Source: Youhaiella tibetensis (GTDB taxonomy: Bacteria; Pseudomonadota; Alphaproteobacteria; Rhizobiales; Devosiaceae). From it: a stretch of 64,000 nucleotides of DNA. Each line of letters starts with the position of its first letter. The stretch's first letter is position 1. Location: assembly GCF_008000755.1 (NCBI RefSeq), contig NZ_CP041690.1, positions 3,514,501-3,578,500 on the forward strand, read 5' to 3'. The notes below the pieces were generated by a model, which was given only the letters and a program-made list of their open reading frames with translations, did not search any database and was not told the DNA's origin. The position numbers and the translations under genes were made by a program. Positions 53,646-62,705 of this stretch are shown in pieces.

Positions 53646-54233
53646 CTACCGCATGGCTTTGAGCGCCTCTATGGTGAAATTGGCGACATCGGCCAGTTCA
53701 GCTCGACCGGCCCCGGCCTGGGCACGAACGGTCAGGCCCTGCAGGGCAGCGTAGAGGAAGCCCGCGGCTGGCCCTGCATCGAGAGTTTCTGCTAGCTCGC
53801 CGGCCTCCTGCGCGGCCGAAACAAGTTCGACAAGCATAGCCTCGACACCGGCGGCCGTGTTGCGCGCCAGTTCTGCAACCTCCGGTTCGGTGCGGCCGAA
53901 GGCGGTCGTGGCGTTGATGCCCATGCAGCCCCTGGCATTTTCCTCCGCGCTCCGGCGGGAAAAAATGGAGAGGAAGCCGTGCAGTACCTTCAACGGCGAC
54001 GGATTGTCGCCCAGGTGGTCAAAGAAGTTCTTGTGGTCGAGCTTATGGTAGCTGCGCAGGCTCTCGAGGAAGAGCGCATGCTTGTCCCCGAACGTGTCGT
54101 ACATGGATTGCCGGCCGATTTTCATCGCCCTGAGCAGATCATCAGTCGACGCGCCCTCATAGCCCTTGGCCCAGAACACTTCGAGTGCCCCGGCCAGCGC
54201 CGCGTCGCGATCAAACTCTTTGGGTCTTGCCAT
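53646..54233 (-). CDS. TetR/AcrR-family transcriptional regulator
   Basis: 195 residues. HTH: FDRDAALAGALEVFWAKGYEG, then TDDLLRAMKIGRQSMYDTFGDKHALFLESL. The C-domain includes GCMGINATTAFG, as in regulators of the YxaF/AcrR-like group. Divergence is not seen; the SDR lies downstream. Operators before both genes suggest it controls itself and the SDR. Confidence 0.93.
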   Translation of the reverse strand: MARPKEFDRDAALAGALEVFWAKGYEGASTDDLLRAMKIGRQSMYDTFGDKHALFLESLRSYHKLDHKNFFDHLGDNPSPLKVLHGFLSIFSRRSAEENARGCMGINATTAFGRTEPEVAELARNTAAGVEAMLVELVSAAQEAGELAETLDAGPAAGFLYAALQGLTVRAQAGAGRAELADVANFTIEALKAMR

Positions 54234-54250
54234 GACGGCTGGAGTAATGG

Positions 54251-54272
54251 TTCTGGACTATGGAGTCAAGAA
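54251..54272. promoter_or_regulatory. TetR operator upstream of tetR (one mismatch)
   Basis: TTCTGGACT-ATGG-AGTCAAGAA, same half-sites and spacer length as 53588-53609 with one mismatch. Ends the gap 17 bases from the TetR start. Confidence 0.7.
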
Positions 54273-54541
54273 TAATGACACCTTCTAGGGAATCTGCCGG
54301 GTTGGCATCTGCCGGTCGTCAACGCGCCCCATTTCGGTCATTGGACCGGCACGCGGAGATGCCCGAAAGCGGACACCGCCGAACTGACAGGTCTGCGAGT
54401 TGTCAGGCCTGGAAGAACGAACCCGCTGCCGCGGGAGGGTGCGCGCGGTGAGGAACGGCGAAGCACCGGTCGCCACGGTTTGGTTGAGGTTCGCGTGGCT
54501 CGGGCGCTCCCTATTGGCGCCTTCAACCCAGGAGCCAAACG

Positions 54542-54853
54542 ATGACGACGACCCTTCCCAACCTCCCTGTCAGCCCCCTGCGCCAGACGCTGATCGATGA
54601 CATGACCATGCGGCATTTCTCGGCGGCGACCCAGGGCAACTACATCCGCGACGTCGAGCGCTTCGCCAGCTTCCTGCGGCGGCCACCAGTTACCGCGACC
54701 ACCGAGGATGTGCGGCAGTTCCAGCTGGCCCAGAGCGAGGCCAACGTTCCGGTACCCTCCATGAACAGCAATATATCGGCGATGCAAGTCTTCTTCGCCA
54801 ACACGCTTGACCGGCCTGACCTTGCTCGACCGCCTCGCGCCGCGATCATCTGA
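54542..54853 (+). pseudogene. Tyrosine recombinase/integrase N-terminal fragment
   Basis: About 95 residues of a phage-integrase SAM-like N-domain: SPLRQTLIDDMTMRHFSAAT, then YIRDVERFASFLRRPP and VPSMNSNISAMQVFFANTL. The catalytic Arg-His-Arg-Tyr domain is absent; the frame ends after DRPDLA with unrelated residues. A remnant of an integrase or IS91-type recombinase. Confidence 0.85.
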
Positions 54854-54881
54854 ACACTCGACCTCCCCAAAAAGCGGGCGA

Positions 54882-56345
54882 TCAGTCGGGAGCGTTATGG
54901 CTTGCACCGGTCGGGCATGTACATGCTCGTGCCGCCAAGTCGAGCTCTTTCCGCAGCGCCCGGGAAAACCTTTCTGGCACAAGTTCTAGCCTGTCTCGCA
55001 GATATCGGTGAAACGGGACCATCGAGGGATCGGGTGCAGTGCGCAACGCGGCGGTCAGCGTGGCGCCCTTCGCCAGGTCCCCACCGCGCATGCGCACGGT
55101 GATCGCACCCTTCGCATCTGCACGATCGGCCGCGATCAGCATGACGATCGACGACGTCGAATCCTGCCGGAACTCTTCGCACCGCCAGGAGATCATCGTG
55201 GTTCCGTCGGATTCGCCCGGAGCGTCCTGCGCATAAAACAGATCGACTCGCCTTGTCTCGGTCGGCAGGTAGGAGGCAGTCGATGCAAGTGGGCCGAATG
55301 GCGTAGGCTCGTCCGGTGGCCGGATGAACCCGTCTCCCAGTTCCCGAAAGTCATCGATGTCGAGGAAGCGAAACGGCCCGGTCAAGGACGCTTCCAAATG
55401 AACCCTATCGGCAGCGCGATCGCCCTTATTGCCGGCCAGCAGGCGCACGATCGTTATCGGTCCCCGGCGACTGAAGACAACGGGGAGTCCATACGCCCAA
55501 GCCTGCACCTGGGTGGCGAACTCCCTGTAGTCGGATTTGTAATCATCGAGGTGAGCTGCTGTCACTTCGCCGAGCCGGGTCGGGAACGGCATGTTGAAAA
55601 CGCCGGTGCCGATCAGAGCGCTGGGATGGCGCGCCTCCAGCTGGTGTCGCGGTATTTCGGGATAGGCCGCAAGAACCGATCCGGCAACCCTGGCGGCACA
55701 ATGGAAACATATGGCCTCGGGCGGATATTGAAGGGTGTGAAAGGCGGTTTCTCCATCGCCGTCGTGAAATTCGATGAACAGCTCGGGCTGCGGGCCGAGT
55801 TGGCGCCTGAGGTCTGCAATCTGCTGATCCCGCTCGTCGGGACCGTCTGGTCGTCTCCAGCTCACAGGAGGTCTCACGACGGGCAGGCCGGCATGATGGG
55901 CGAGACGGATGGGAAGCCCGTCATCGGACATGAAGGTGAGATCTTCGATATCTTGCGCCATCCTAAAGACTTCGGCGACGATCCGATTATCCGCATCGTC
56001 CAGATCAAAAAGCTCTCCGTCAAGATCCTTGGTCTTGAACAGCGGCCCGAACTCAAGCGTGACCAACGGTTTCGAGTCGCGCAGCGTTATTGGCGCGTAG
56101 CCATTGCTTTCGAGACGAGCCGCCAGGCGGCTGAAGTCAACCGCCCGTTTTCGGAGGCGCCCGCCGCTCGACTTGTGAGCGTCCATCTCCGCACTGACCT
56201 TTGTCGGAACGATGACACGGATCGCAGATGCGGCGGGAGCCAGTTCGCTCCATGGCAGATCACCCAAGGCACGAAACTCGATAAGGATGTTAGTATCGAT
56301 GCAGATAGCAACGCTATCTGTTGAAAGCAGATCGGGGTGTTCCAC
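54882..56345 (-). CDS. PIN-domain protein with large C-terminal region
   Basis: 487 residues. N-terminal PIN nuclease fold (about 10-160): CIDTNILIEF (Asp17), VSAEMDAHK (Glu53), LDDADNRIVAEV (Asp119) and FMSDDG (Asp141) place the acidic metal-binding residues. Residues 180-487 are not recognised; they are mixed alpha/beta and contain ICFHCAAR and ACTCPTG. PIN nucleases cleave RNA. Unlike VapC toxins this is long and has no antitoxin next to it. GTG start. Located in the defence-like part of the island. Confidence 0.75.
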   Translation of the reverse strand: MEHPDLLSTDSVAICIDTNILIEFRALGDLPWSELAPAASAIRVIVPTKVSAEMDAHKSSGGRLRKRAVDFSRLAARLESNGYAPITLRDSKPLVTLEFGPLFKTKDLDGELFDLDDADNRIVAEVFRMAQDIEDLTFMSDDGLPIRLAHHAGLPVVRPPVSWRRPDGPDERDQQIADLRRQLGPQPELFIEFHDGDGETAFHTLQYPPEAICFHCAARVAGSVLAAYPEIPRHQLEARHPSALIGTGVFNMPFPTRLGEVTAAHLDDYKSDYREFATQVQAWAYGLPVVFSRRGPITIVRLLAGNKGDRAADRVHLEASLTGPFRFLDIDDFRELGDGFIRPPDEPTPFGPLASTASYLPTETRRVDLFYAQDAPGESDGTTMISWRCEEFRQDSTSSIVMLIAADRADAKGAITVRMRGGDLAKGATLTAALRTAPDPSMVPFHRYLRDRLELVPERFSRALRKELDLAARACTCPTGASHNAPD

Positions 56346-56578
56346 CGTTGTAGCCTATATCGGATTTCATTCAGGTCCCGTGCGGGACTTACATCTAAGC
56401 GTGAGATGCCTCGGAATCCAATGCGTTCGAGGATAACACGGTCGTTTCCTGCGAGAGTCCGAAGGATGCGCTTCTTACACTTCGCCGAACGGAAAAGCAG
56501 AAGGACAGAAGCGCTTCAAGGCAACTGGTGCTTTCATGAACAAAAACGGAACTATAATGCCCCCAAGTCGGAGGGGAC

Positions 56579-56863
56579 ATGGTCAAAGTGCAGGGTTTCG
56601 ACAAACTGACGAAGCAACTCGACGAGGCCCAACGGGCTTTCAAGGACTTAGACGGAGAGCTGGGATCTGTAGCATTCAATCCAAACGACCCCGGTAGTAT
56701 CGAGGCCGCCATCCACCAGATGGAAGCGCTGATTGACGAGCGCCTCGGGCGATACTCGAATAGCCCCATTGTAGGGCCAATGGCCGAAGAGATTCGAGAA
56801 AACGTCCGGGCGCAGATTCTCGAAAAGGCCGCGCGGGCAAGGCTCAAAGGGAAGAGTGAGTGA
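56579..56863 (+). CDS. Small protein partnered with TIR-like gene
   Basis: 94 residues, charged and helical ([41 protein letters not shown]). Not recognised. Its stop overlaps the next start (TGATG), so it is translated with the TIR-like protein and may be its regulator or adaptor. Begins with ATG at 56579. Confidence 0.6.
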   Translation: MVKVQGFDKLTKQLDEAQRAFKDLDGELGSVAFNPNDPGSIEAAIHQMEALIDERLGRYSNSPIVGPMAEEIRENVRAQILEKAARARLKGKSE

Positions 56864-57630
56864 TGGCGACGTCGAACGTCTTTGACCAGATCAATAATGC
56901 CGTTCTTGACCTGCAGGCTGCAGAATACCAGACCTTCGAACGCCCGCTCAAGGCCTTGGCAAAACTGCTTCATCACCCCGATCTTGAAACCTTCAACCAG
57001 AAGTTGATCGCCGCCGCTGACTTGGAAGACTTCTTGAACGGAAATCCAAGCGGTGGCGGTATGGCCGGGAGCGATGTGCTCAACTGGCCCGAGGACACCG
57101 GGGCCTATCTCAGCATTTCGCTGCAGCTTATCGACCGCTTTGCGGCAGACCCAAATTTTATGCTGCACTTCGGGCACACGTACTACAATCCGAGCTTAAA
57201 ACTGATTGCTTCGGTGCGTTCGATCGTCGGGCAACTAATCATTCCGTTCGTTCGTGACTACAAGGAATACGTCATGAATCAGGGCTCAACCCGGCCGCTC
57301 CCGCGTTCCATGCAATCGACCAAAGTCTTCATTGTCCACGGACACGACGGGGAAGCGCGTGAATCTGCTGCGCGGTTCATCGAAAAGATCGGCTTTGAGG
57401 CCATCGTACTTCACGAACAGGCTAATCAGGGCCGCACGGTCATTGAAAAGGTCGAAGCTGCCAGTGATGTGGGTTTCGCGGTCGTCTTGCTCACCCCTGA
57501 CGACGAAGGCCGTCGTAAAGGAGACGCAGACTTGGAGGACCGCGCGCGGCAGAACGTAATCCTGGAGCTTGGTTACTTTCTTGGCCGGCTTGGGCGATCC
57601 ATGTATGCGCTCTCCGCAAAGGCTCAGTGA
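56863..57630 (+). CDS. TIR-like nucleotide-binding protein (CAP12-type), C-terminus shifted out of frame
   Basis: 255 residues in this frame. Residues 1-150 are a helical N-region; 154-240 the TIR-like domain: [46 protein letters not shown] is the family core (here referred to by positions 154-199), with the probable catalytic Glu195. [20 protein letters not shown] (226-245) is also conserved. Such proteins act as NAD+-degrading or nucleotide-sensing effectors in anti-phage defence. The family's last ~55 residues are not in this frame: after GRLGR the protein reads [10 protein letters not shown] and stops, whereas the expected tail is in the -1 frame (57597-57767). Confidence 0.8.
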   Translation: MATSNVFDQINNAVLDLQAAEYQTFERPLKALAKLLHHPDLETFNQKLIAAADLEDFLNGNPSGGGMAGSDVLNWPEDTGAYLSISLQLIDRFAADPNFMLHFGHTYYNPSLKLIASVRSIVGQLIIPFVRDYKEYVMNQGSTRPLPRSMQSTKVFIVHGHDGEARESAARFIEKIGFEAIVLHEQANQGRTVIEKVEAASDVGFAVVLLTPDDEGRRKGDADLEDRARQNVILELGYFLGRLGRSMYALSAKAQ

Positions 57631-57767
57631 ATATCCCGAGTGATTTCGCCGGTGTCGTGTGGACGGACATGGACGCAAGCAACGGCTGGCAGACGAAGTT
57701 GGCCCGCGAACTTGATGCGGCGGGGTATCCGGTGGACTGGAACGTCGTCATGCGGCGTAGCGCCTAA
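57597..57767 (+). other. Out-of-frame C-terminal tail of the TIR-like gene
   Basis: Read from ATC at 57597, the sequence gives [20 protein letters not shown] (from 57603), then TDMDASNGWQTKLARELDAA and YPVDWN, ending TAA at 57765-57767. This matches the end of CAP12-type TIR-like proteins. One missing base around 57592-57600 would explain it. The stop overlaps the convergent NACHT stop. Confidence 0.75.
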
Positions 57768-60700
57768 GCCCCCAGCGGGTTCGGCCAGGCCACACCTTGC
57801 CTGATGTCTGGATGTCTTGGTTCGGTATCGACCCGGCCATAGTCTGACCTTAACGCTTCAAGTTCGGTCAGGCATCGCTTCCCAAACTCCGCTGCCGCTG
57901 CGTCGCCGCCATTGGCAAGACGGAGCAACGCCGCTCGCAAGGGCGATGCATCGACCGGGATAAGCGTGAAGCTTCCACTGCCGCGAACGGGCGGGTCGCG
58001 CCTGTAGGCTATGGATTGCAGGGCCATATGCAGCTGTCGCCTTATGGTTTCCCGACCTGCTGGGTCTTCCACGAGCTGCATGAACAATTCCGTCCTGCCG
58101 GTTTCCAACATCGCCTTCGCAAGAAACGCTTTAGTGCGAGGGAGAGTCGCAGCGGCAAAGGCGCTGCTTAGATTTTCCAAGCCACTTGGTAGCTGCTCAA
58201 GCGCATAGCCCAGATCGCCAGGGAAACTGTATGCCGTCCTGTCGGGAGACCACCCGCTTTCAAGATCGTCCGACATCTCCACGACCACCCGAAGAGCATC
58301 CATGGCGTCCAATGAGATCAATGCCTGATACCAGCTGTGATCATGCAGGAAGTCCGGGTGGTGCCTAGCAAGGTCACGAAGGAGACAAGGTCCGCCGTTA
58401 CCGGGCATGTTGCGTACGGACGTGAGGAGCCCGTCGATGCCCCCGCGCAAGTTACCCCTGAAGTGCTTCGCTACGATATCGAGAGCGTCGAACAGGCTCT
58501 CGGGCTTTGTCGATTGGGGGAACAGTTCGAGCCATCGGAATACTTCCCATGGATCATTCTCCAATGACCACATGTTCCGGTCGTTCTCGGCAAACAAAAG
58601 CTGCAGGCCTTCAAGCAGGACTGTGTGATCGGGCTTGTGGCCACCCAGGAAAAGCTTGGTGATCAGGTCAAACTTACTCCGTGACGTCACCGCGAACTCG
58701 AATAGCCGACGAATGAGCTCGTCGCGATTGCCATGGGGGATCATGAAGCCCCATCCCGCCATGGTGATGGCACGAGCGGGAGCAATCGACTCCGGCAACA
58801 GGTGACGCTCTGCCTCAGCGAGTATCGCATCCGCTTCTGGCAAGGACAGGTTTGGGGCGGATTGCCTCGCCTGACGCGCAAGAGCGGCTCGCTTGTAATC
58901 TAGCCAGTGCCGGAACACGGGATTGCCTGTCTCTGTAGTGTCGGGTGACGGAGCAAACAGCTGGGCCAGCCCACATGCGGCGTGACTGCCAAATTGCTCA
59001 TTACCAAGGCGAGCAAGCAGCGCCTGCTTGGCTGCTGTATCGCCAATTTCCCGAAGCAGGTCACGATACGTCCAGTCGTAGGACATGCGCGCATAGCGCA
59101 CGCCACTGCGGCGCGACTCAGCCAATTCGGTGGTCCGTTCTTCCGCCGCTCCTTTGATATCGGCGTCCAATTGTTCCGCAGCCTTCACCAGACGTGAATC
59201 CGGAAAGCGCCGCATTGCGGTGGCCAAATCGTTCATTTGCCCCCGGTTGGTGCCGGGATTTGAAACCAACGCCCCTGTCCATGTGACCAACATGTCGACC
59301 ACGCGACCCCGCATATCCTCGTCGACCGGTATGACCTTGCTCTCCCTGTCCGAGCCATGGCCGCGCAGGAGTTCGCTGAGCGCTGCGATGGTCTGAGGGT
59401 TGGTTTCGTCAGCGAATTGAAGAAGGACGGTCAGAAATGTCGCTGGCTTGGTGGCTTGGATCACGGTTGCCTTGAGGTTCTCAGTATCGCGCTGCTCCTT
59501 CGTTGCAGCGCGTCCCAAGGCCCGAATGCCCTGATCAAGGGCAAGCCATTCGTCAATCGTACGACGCACAATGATCGCCCCAACGACGGCGGCCGCGGCC
59601 ATGCCAACGTCTCGGCTCGTTGCTTCAAGGGCGGCCTGGGCGACGGGGCCGGTATCTTGGGGTTGAATGGTCTCCAGCAGGGCCTCTGAGCCGTAGGGGA
59701 TCGTCAAACCTTTGCCGAGCCGGGAAACCAGCGCTTTGGCGAGCATTTGCGGGGCTATCTCGTTGAGGCGTGTCAGCGTCCACCCGATGCCCTCTTTGCG
59801 CATGTCCAATTGCGGGCTTTCCAAGATGGGTAGTATCTCATCCTCATCCAGCGGGTTGCGCCTCACTTCGAGGATGAGCGACAGCTTGCGCGCCAAGGAC
59901 GTTTCCCGACCAATGGCGGCGGCACGCTCGGCGCGAAGCCGTGCAATTTGGTCTGGCTTCTCGATGCCCTCCTCGTAATAGCCTTTTGTTGCGACAGCGG
60001 CCCAGACATCAGGGCCTGATACTTCCAGGATCTTAGACGCGTGCCGGCCTGCTCGACGGAATATCAGTGATTCAATCACCTCGATCTTGACCTTTGAACT
60101 GGCGTCGCCAAGTGCCCACCGGACAGCACCGTCAATGCCGTCCATGCCGCCGGCATCGACAAACTCGCCGAGTAGGGTGGCACGAGTTTCCTCGGCCAAT
60201 CGGTCATAGCCTGCTGTCAACTGTGCCTCGAAAGCAGTGGGCGTGAACCTTCCCGCCATGCGCAGCGCCTCAAGCTGTTTCTGGCGATCGGACTGGCTGA
60301 TGAGGGGCCAGACGGTCGCGGCGAATTCCGGGCGGCCCGTCGCCACCATGAATGAAAGTGCAAGGTCCGCGCTGTCCGGTTGATGCCATGCGAAGCTGAA
60401 CTGCATGACGATCTCCGACACCAAGTCCCAAAGTTGTGCAGAACTTCTCCGAATGACGGCGGCCGCCAAGCTCGGGTCTATGCCGAGGGTGACACGTACG
60501 ACCTTGGACACGGCCGCCAACCCAGCCGCATCCCGGCGAGAAAGCCGTTCACAAGCGAAGAGCACGCTTTCTTCCCAAGCACGCACGTTGATGACGTCGA
60601 TGCACAAAGCATCGCTCAACAACAAGTCTGGGAACCTGTGGGCAAGCAGCATCACTTCGACCGTCTGCGAGGCATACCACTCCTGGAGTTGGTGGTGACT

Positions 60701-61354
60701 GAATCGCACCTTGCCGTCTTCATCACGTCGCAAGGCATGGACGTTGACCAGTGTATCCAGCACCTGTTTCGGGGACGGCAGTCCCGCGAAGGGCAATGAC
60801 GCAGCGACGCTCGCGATCGCTGCCATGGCAAGCTCTGGACCTATGCTGGTCTGCCCGGCCTTTGTTGCGGCGGTGGCTATTTCTTGCAGCAAGAGCGCGT
60901 GCTGGCCGCCGAGTGTGGTCTCGATGGCGTCTGTCCTGCGCCAGTCCTTCTCATGGTCCTTGACCAGAGCAGCGACCACCTCGTCTTTTGTCTCGGGCAA
61001 CGCCCCGTCCGGTGCCAGACGGAGGAGCGCCGAAAGATAGAGGGGTATGCCAACTAGGTCGCGAAGGCCTGCGGTGCGCCATGCATGATCCAGCATTTCC
61101 AGCCCCTCATCCCCATTGAGGGTGCGGGCGATCTCTTCCTGCTGGTCATCGGCGAGTTCTTGAATTTCGACCGTGGCCTTGCCGAACGGGATGTCGAGAG
61201 CTTGTCGCCTGGTGCTGATCACGAGCATCATTAGGGGGTATTCACGTCGCAACGTGTCCAAATGGGCGATCAAGCGGCTTCGTGTATCAACCGGCAACTC
61301 GTTGAGGCCGTCGAGCAGCAGGATTAGGTCGCCGGAAGCAATCAACTGTCTCAT
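57764..61354 (-). CDS. NACHT/STAND ATPase C-terminal part (Walker B onward)
   Basis: 1196 residues from the ATG at 61354. It starts in the middle of a NACHT domain: LIASGDLILLLDGLNELP is the Walker B (about 4-21), LVISTRR is sensor 1, VGIPLYLSALL the conserved winged-helix part, and FSHHQLQEWYAS the end of the NACHT module (about 260). The remaining ~900 residues are helical and not recognised, probably the sensor. The Walker A loop is in the neighbouring protein (61351-62178), which overlaps by four bases (ATGA). NACHT proteins of this kind are anti-phage sensors that oligomerise on detecting phage components. Confidence 0.82.
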   Translation of the reverse strand: MRQLIASGDLILLLDGLNELPVDTRSRLIAHLDTLRREYPLMMLVISTRRQALDIPFGKATVEIQELADDQQEEIARTLNGDEGLEMLDHAWRTAGLRDLVGIPLYLSALLRLAPDGALPETKDEVVAALVKDHEKDWRRTDAIETTLGGQHALLLQEIATAATKAGQTSIGPELAMAAIASVAASLPFAGLPSPKQVLDTLVNVHALRRDEDGKVRFSHHQLQEWYASQTVEVMLLAHRFPDLLLSDALCIDVINVRAWEESVLFACERLSRRDAAGLAAVSKVVRVTLGIDPSLAAAVIRRSSAQLWDLVSEIVMQFSFAWHQPDSADLALSFMVATGRPEFAATVWPLISQSDRQKQLEALRMAGRFTPTAFEAQLTAGYDRLAEETRATLLGEFVDAGGMDGIDGAVRWALGDASSKVKIEVIESLIFRRAGRHASKILEVSGPDVWAAVATKGYYEEGIEKPDQIARLRAERAAAIGRETSLARKLSLILEVRRNPLDEDEILPILESPQLDMRKEGIGWTLTRLNEIAPQMLAKALVSRLGKGLTIPYGSEALLETIQPQDTGPVAQAALEATSRDVGMAAAAVVGAIIVRRTIDEWLALDQGIRALGRAATKEQRDTENLKATVIQATKPATFLTVLLQFADETNPQTIAALSELLRGHGSDRESKVIPVDEDMRGRVVDMLVTWTGALVSNPGTNRGQMNDLATAMRRFPDSRLVKAAEQLDADIKGAAEERTTELAESRRSGVRYARMSYDWTYRDLLREIGDTAAKQALLARLGNEQFGSHAACGLAQLFAPSPDTTETGNPVFRHWLDYKRAALARQARQSAPNLSLPEADAILAEAERHLLPESIAPARAITMAGWGFMIPHGNRDELIRRLFEFAVTSRSKFDLITKLFLGGHKPDHTVLLEGLQLLFAENDRNMWSLENDPWEVFRWLELFPQSTKPESLFDALDIVAKHFRGNLRGGIDGLLTSVRNMPGNGGPCLLRDLARHHPDFLHDHSWYQALISLDAMDALRVVVEMSDDLESGWSPDRTAYSFPGDLGYALEQLPSGLENLSSAFAAATLPRTKAFLAKAMLETGRTELFMQLVEDPAGRETIRRQLHMALQSIAYRRDPPVRGSGSFTLIPVDASPLRAALLRLANGGDAAAAEFGKRCLTELEALRSDYGRVDTEPRHPDIRQGVAWPNPLGA

Positions 61355-62178
61355 GCTTCCGGCCGGGAGGGCGCGAAGGCATGGAGGTCTGCGGCCCATT
61401 CCAACAGGTCCTTCGGGGACCCTGACCATTCGGGCAATGGAATAAGCAGGGGAACAGCGCCACCGGCTGCGATAGCATCACCGAGCTGAACCATTGTCGT
61501 CGTTTTGCCGGTGCCTGGCGGGGCGACGAGCTTGATCTCCCGGCTCAGGCGCACGATGCCGACCAACTGGTCGACAGTGAATTCTTGCCCGTTGCCGGCC
61601 AGATTGGAGAATGACATCCTTAGCTGCACGGCATGTCGTGGCCATTCGTCCAGCTTCTTAAATGACGCGAGGTGCTCAAGAGATGCCGTTCGGGCTATTT
61701 CGACCATGACGACGTGATCGGCGTCGGGCGAAACGGACGTCCATCCGTCGCTAAGTGCTACCCTCGCGCCGCCTCCCGTCATCAATTTGCCCGCAAAGTC
61801 CTCAGCGTCCGACTTCCACTTCCTGAGCACTTCGATGGTGAAATGGCTCACGTCGTGGTCGATCTGGTGAGCATGGTTCGCACACAACCAAATCCCGTTG
61901 TCGTAGGATGCACGGACTTCAGGGCTAAAGGTCGCGTCGTAACGCGGTCCACCTATGCTTGCGGCCGCGATATGGGCGGCCACGCCGGTTATGACGCTCT
62001 TGGCCTCGCCACGTCGGGGACCGATTGTCAGGATGCGGCACCCCGGATTGGAGCACAGGTAGCCCACCCTTTCCGCGAGAAGCCGCTTCGTTTGTGCGCT
62101 GAAATTATGGCGCACGCGCACCTCCGCGCTCGAATCGAGCTGCTCTTCCAACGGTAATGGATCTTTAGGCTCCGCCAT
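61351..62178 (-). CDS. HNH endonuclease domain plus NACHT Walker A
   Basis: 275 residues. Residues 30-110 form an HNH nuclease: YLCSNPGC (Cys42, Cys47), AAHI (His69), YDNGIWLC (Asn94, Cys99) and NHAHQIDHD. From about 205 a NACHT begins: REIKLVAPPGTGKTTTM with Walker A Gly222-Lys225-Thr226. It ends LHAFAPSRPEA and stops; the Walker B half is the next frame. Expected product of the undivided gene: an HNH-NACHT effector that cuts DNA when the ATPase is triggered. ATG at 62178. Confidence 0.85.
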   Translation of the reverse strand: MAEPKDPLPLEEQLDSSAEVRVRHNFSAQTKRLLAERVGYLCSNPGCRILTIGPRRGEAKSVITGVAAHIAAASIGGPRYDATFSPEVRASYDNGIWLCANHAHQIDHDVSHFTIEVLRKWKSDAEDFAGKLMTGGGARVALSDGWTSVSPDADHVVMVEIARTASLEHLASFKKLDEWPRHAVQLRMSFSNLAGNGQEFTVDQLVGIVRLSREIKLVAPPGTGKTTTMVQLGDAIAAGGAVPLLIPLPEWSGSPKDLLEWAADLHAFAPSRPEA

Positions 62179-62539
62179 GGGCAGAGCGTGGCAACTTTCG
62201 ACGTTTTGTCAACGAGATGCCCGAGTGCCGTGCGCTATTCCACTGAACTGGACTGCGGCAATTTTAAACCGAGAAATTGTGCCGGCTTCCGACGCTCAAG
62301 CAGCGGAGGCGACCTTGGAGTCAGACCGCTTTTAGTAACTCAGGTCCCACAAGCCGACGGTCCGCTACCGGCCCCGTTGCGGAAGTTGCCGAGCGTTGCA
62401 GGATGAACGCGAGTGACCTGGGTTCCTTAGCGCCCTGCGCGGCATGACCAGCTACCTAGCTGCTACCTAGAGACTCTGCCGTGTGGGCCGTTTCGTTCAC
62501 TACAACCGACGCAAGATATTGATATAATGAGAAGATTTT
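62179..62539. other. Non-coding region between HNH gene and tRNA
   Basis: 361 bases without a supported gene. A 9-bp direct repeat GCTACCTAG occurs at 62451 and 62462. The integrase expected beside the tRNA end of an island is absent here. Confidence 0.5.
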
Positions 62540-62616
62540 TGGTAGCGGAGGAGGGATTTGAACCCCCGACACACGGATTATGATTCCGCTGCTCTAACCA
62601 ACTGAGCTACTCCGCC
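62540..62616 (-). tRNA. tRNA-Met (anticodon CAU), elongator type
   Basis: 77 bases. Minus strand: acceptor GGCGGAG pairs with CTCCGCT, D arm GCTC/AGAGC, anticodon stem GCGGA/TCCGT with loop ATCATAA, T arm GGGGG-TTCAAAT-CCCTC, and an encoded CCA. Anticodon CAU; sequence resembles alphaproteobacterial elongator tRNA-Met, although tRNA-Ile(k2CAU) shares the anticodon. Its 3' end faces the island. Confidence 0.92.
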
Positions 62617-62705
62617 CCAGAACGTGGGCGGCGGAGCCGGCCCGGCACTGGCGTGCGGGCTGCTTATTAGGTTTGTGGCCGCGCCCTGTCAAGGGAAAGC
62701 CGGCA

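Larger units (their letters stand above)
46331..62540. mobile_element. Genomic island at tRNA-Met, about 16.2 kb
   Basis: Bounded by direct repeats of the tRNA 3' end (46331-46374 and the gene itself at 62540-62616). Content is accessory: RNA/DNA repair-type enzymes, toxin-antitoxin, ECF41 unit, regulator-SDR unit, recombinase and integrase fragments, and defence-type genes. No intact integrase remains, so the element is probably immobile now. Confidence 0.7.

Noticed and set aside
61355-61429. N-terminal extension of the NACHT frame to 61429
   Set aside because: These 25 residues (VRVPEGPVGMGRRPPC and following) are the shifted reading of the HNH protein's coding sequence, apart from the last ~9 near the shift; the ATG at 61354 is the simpler start.
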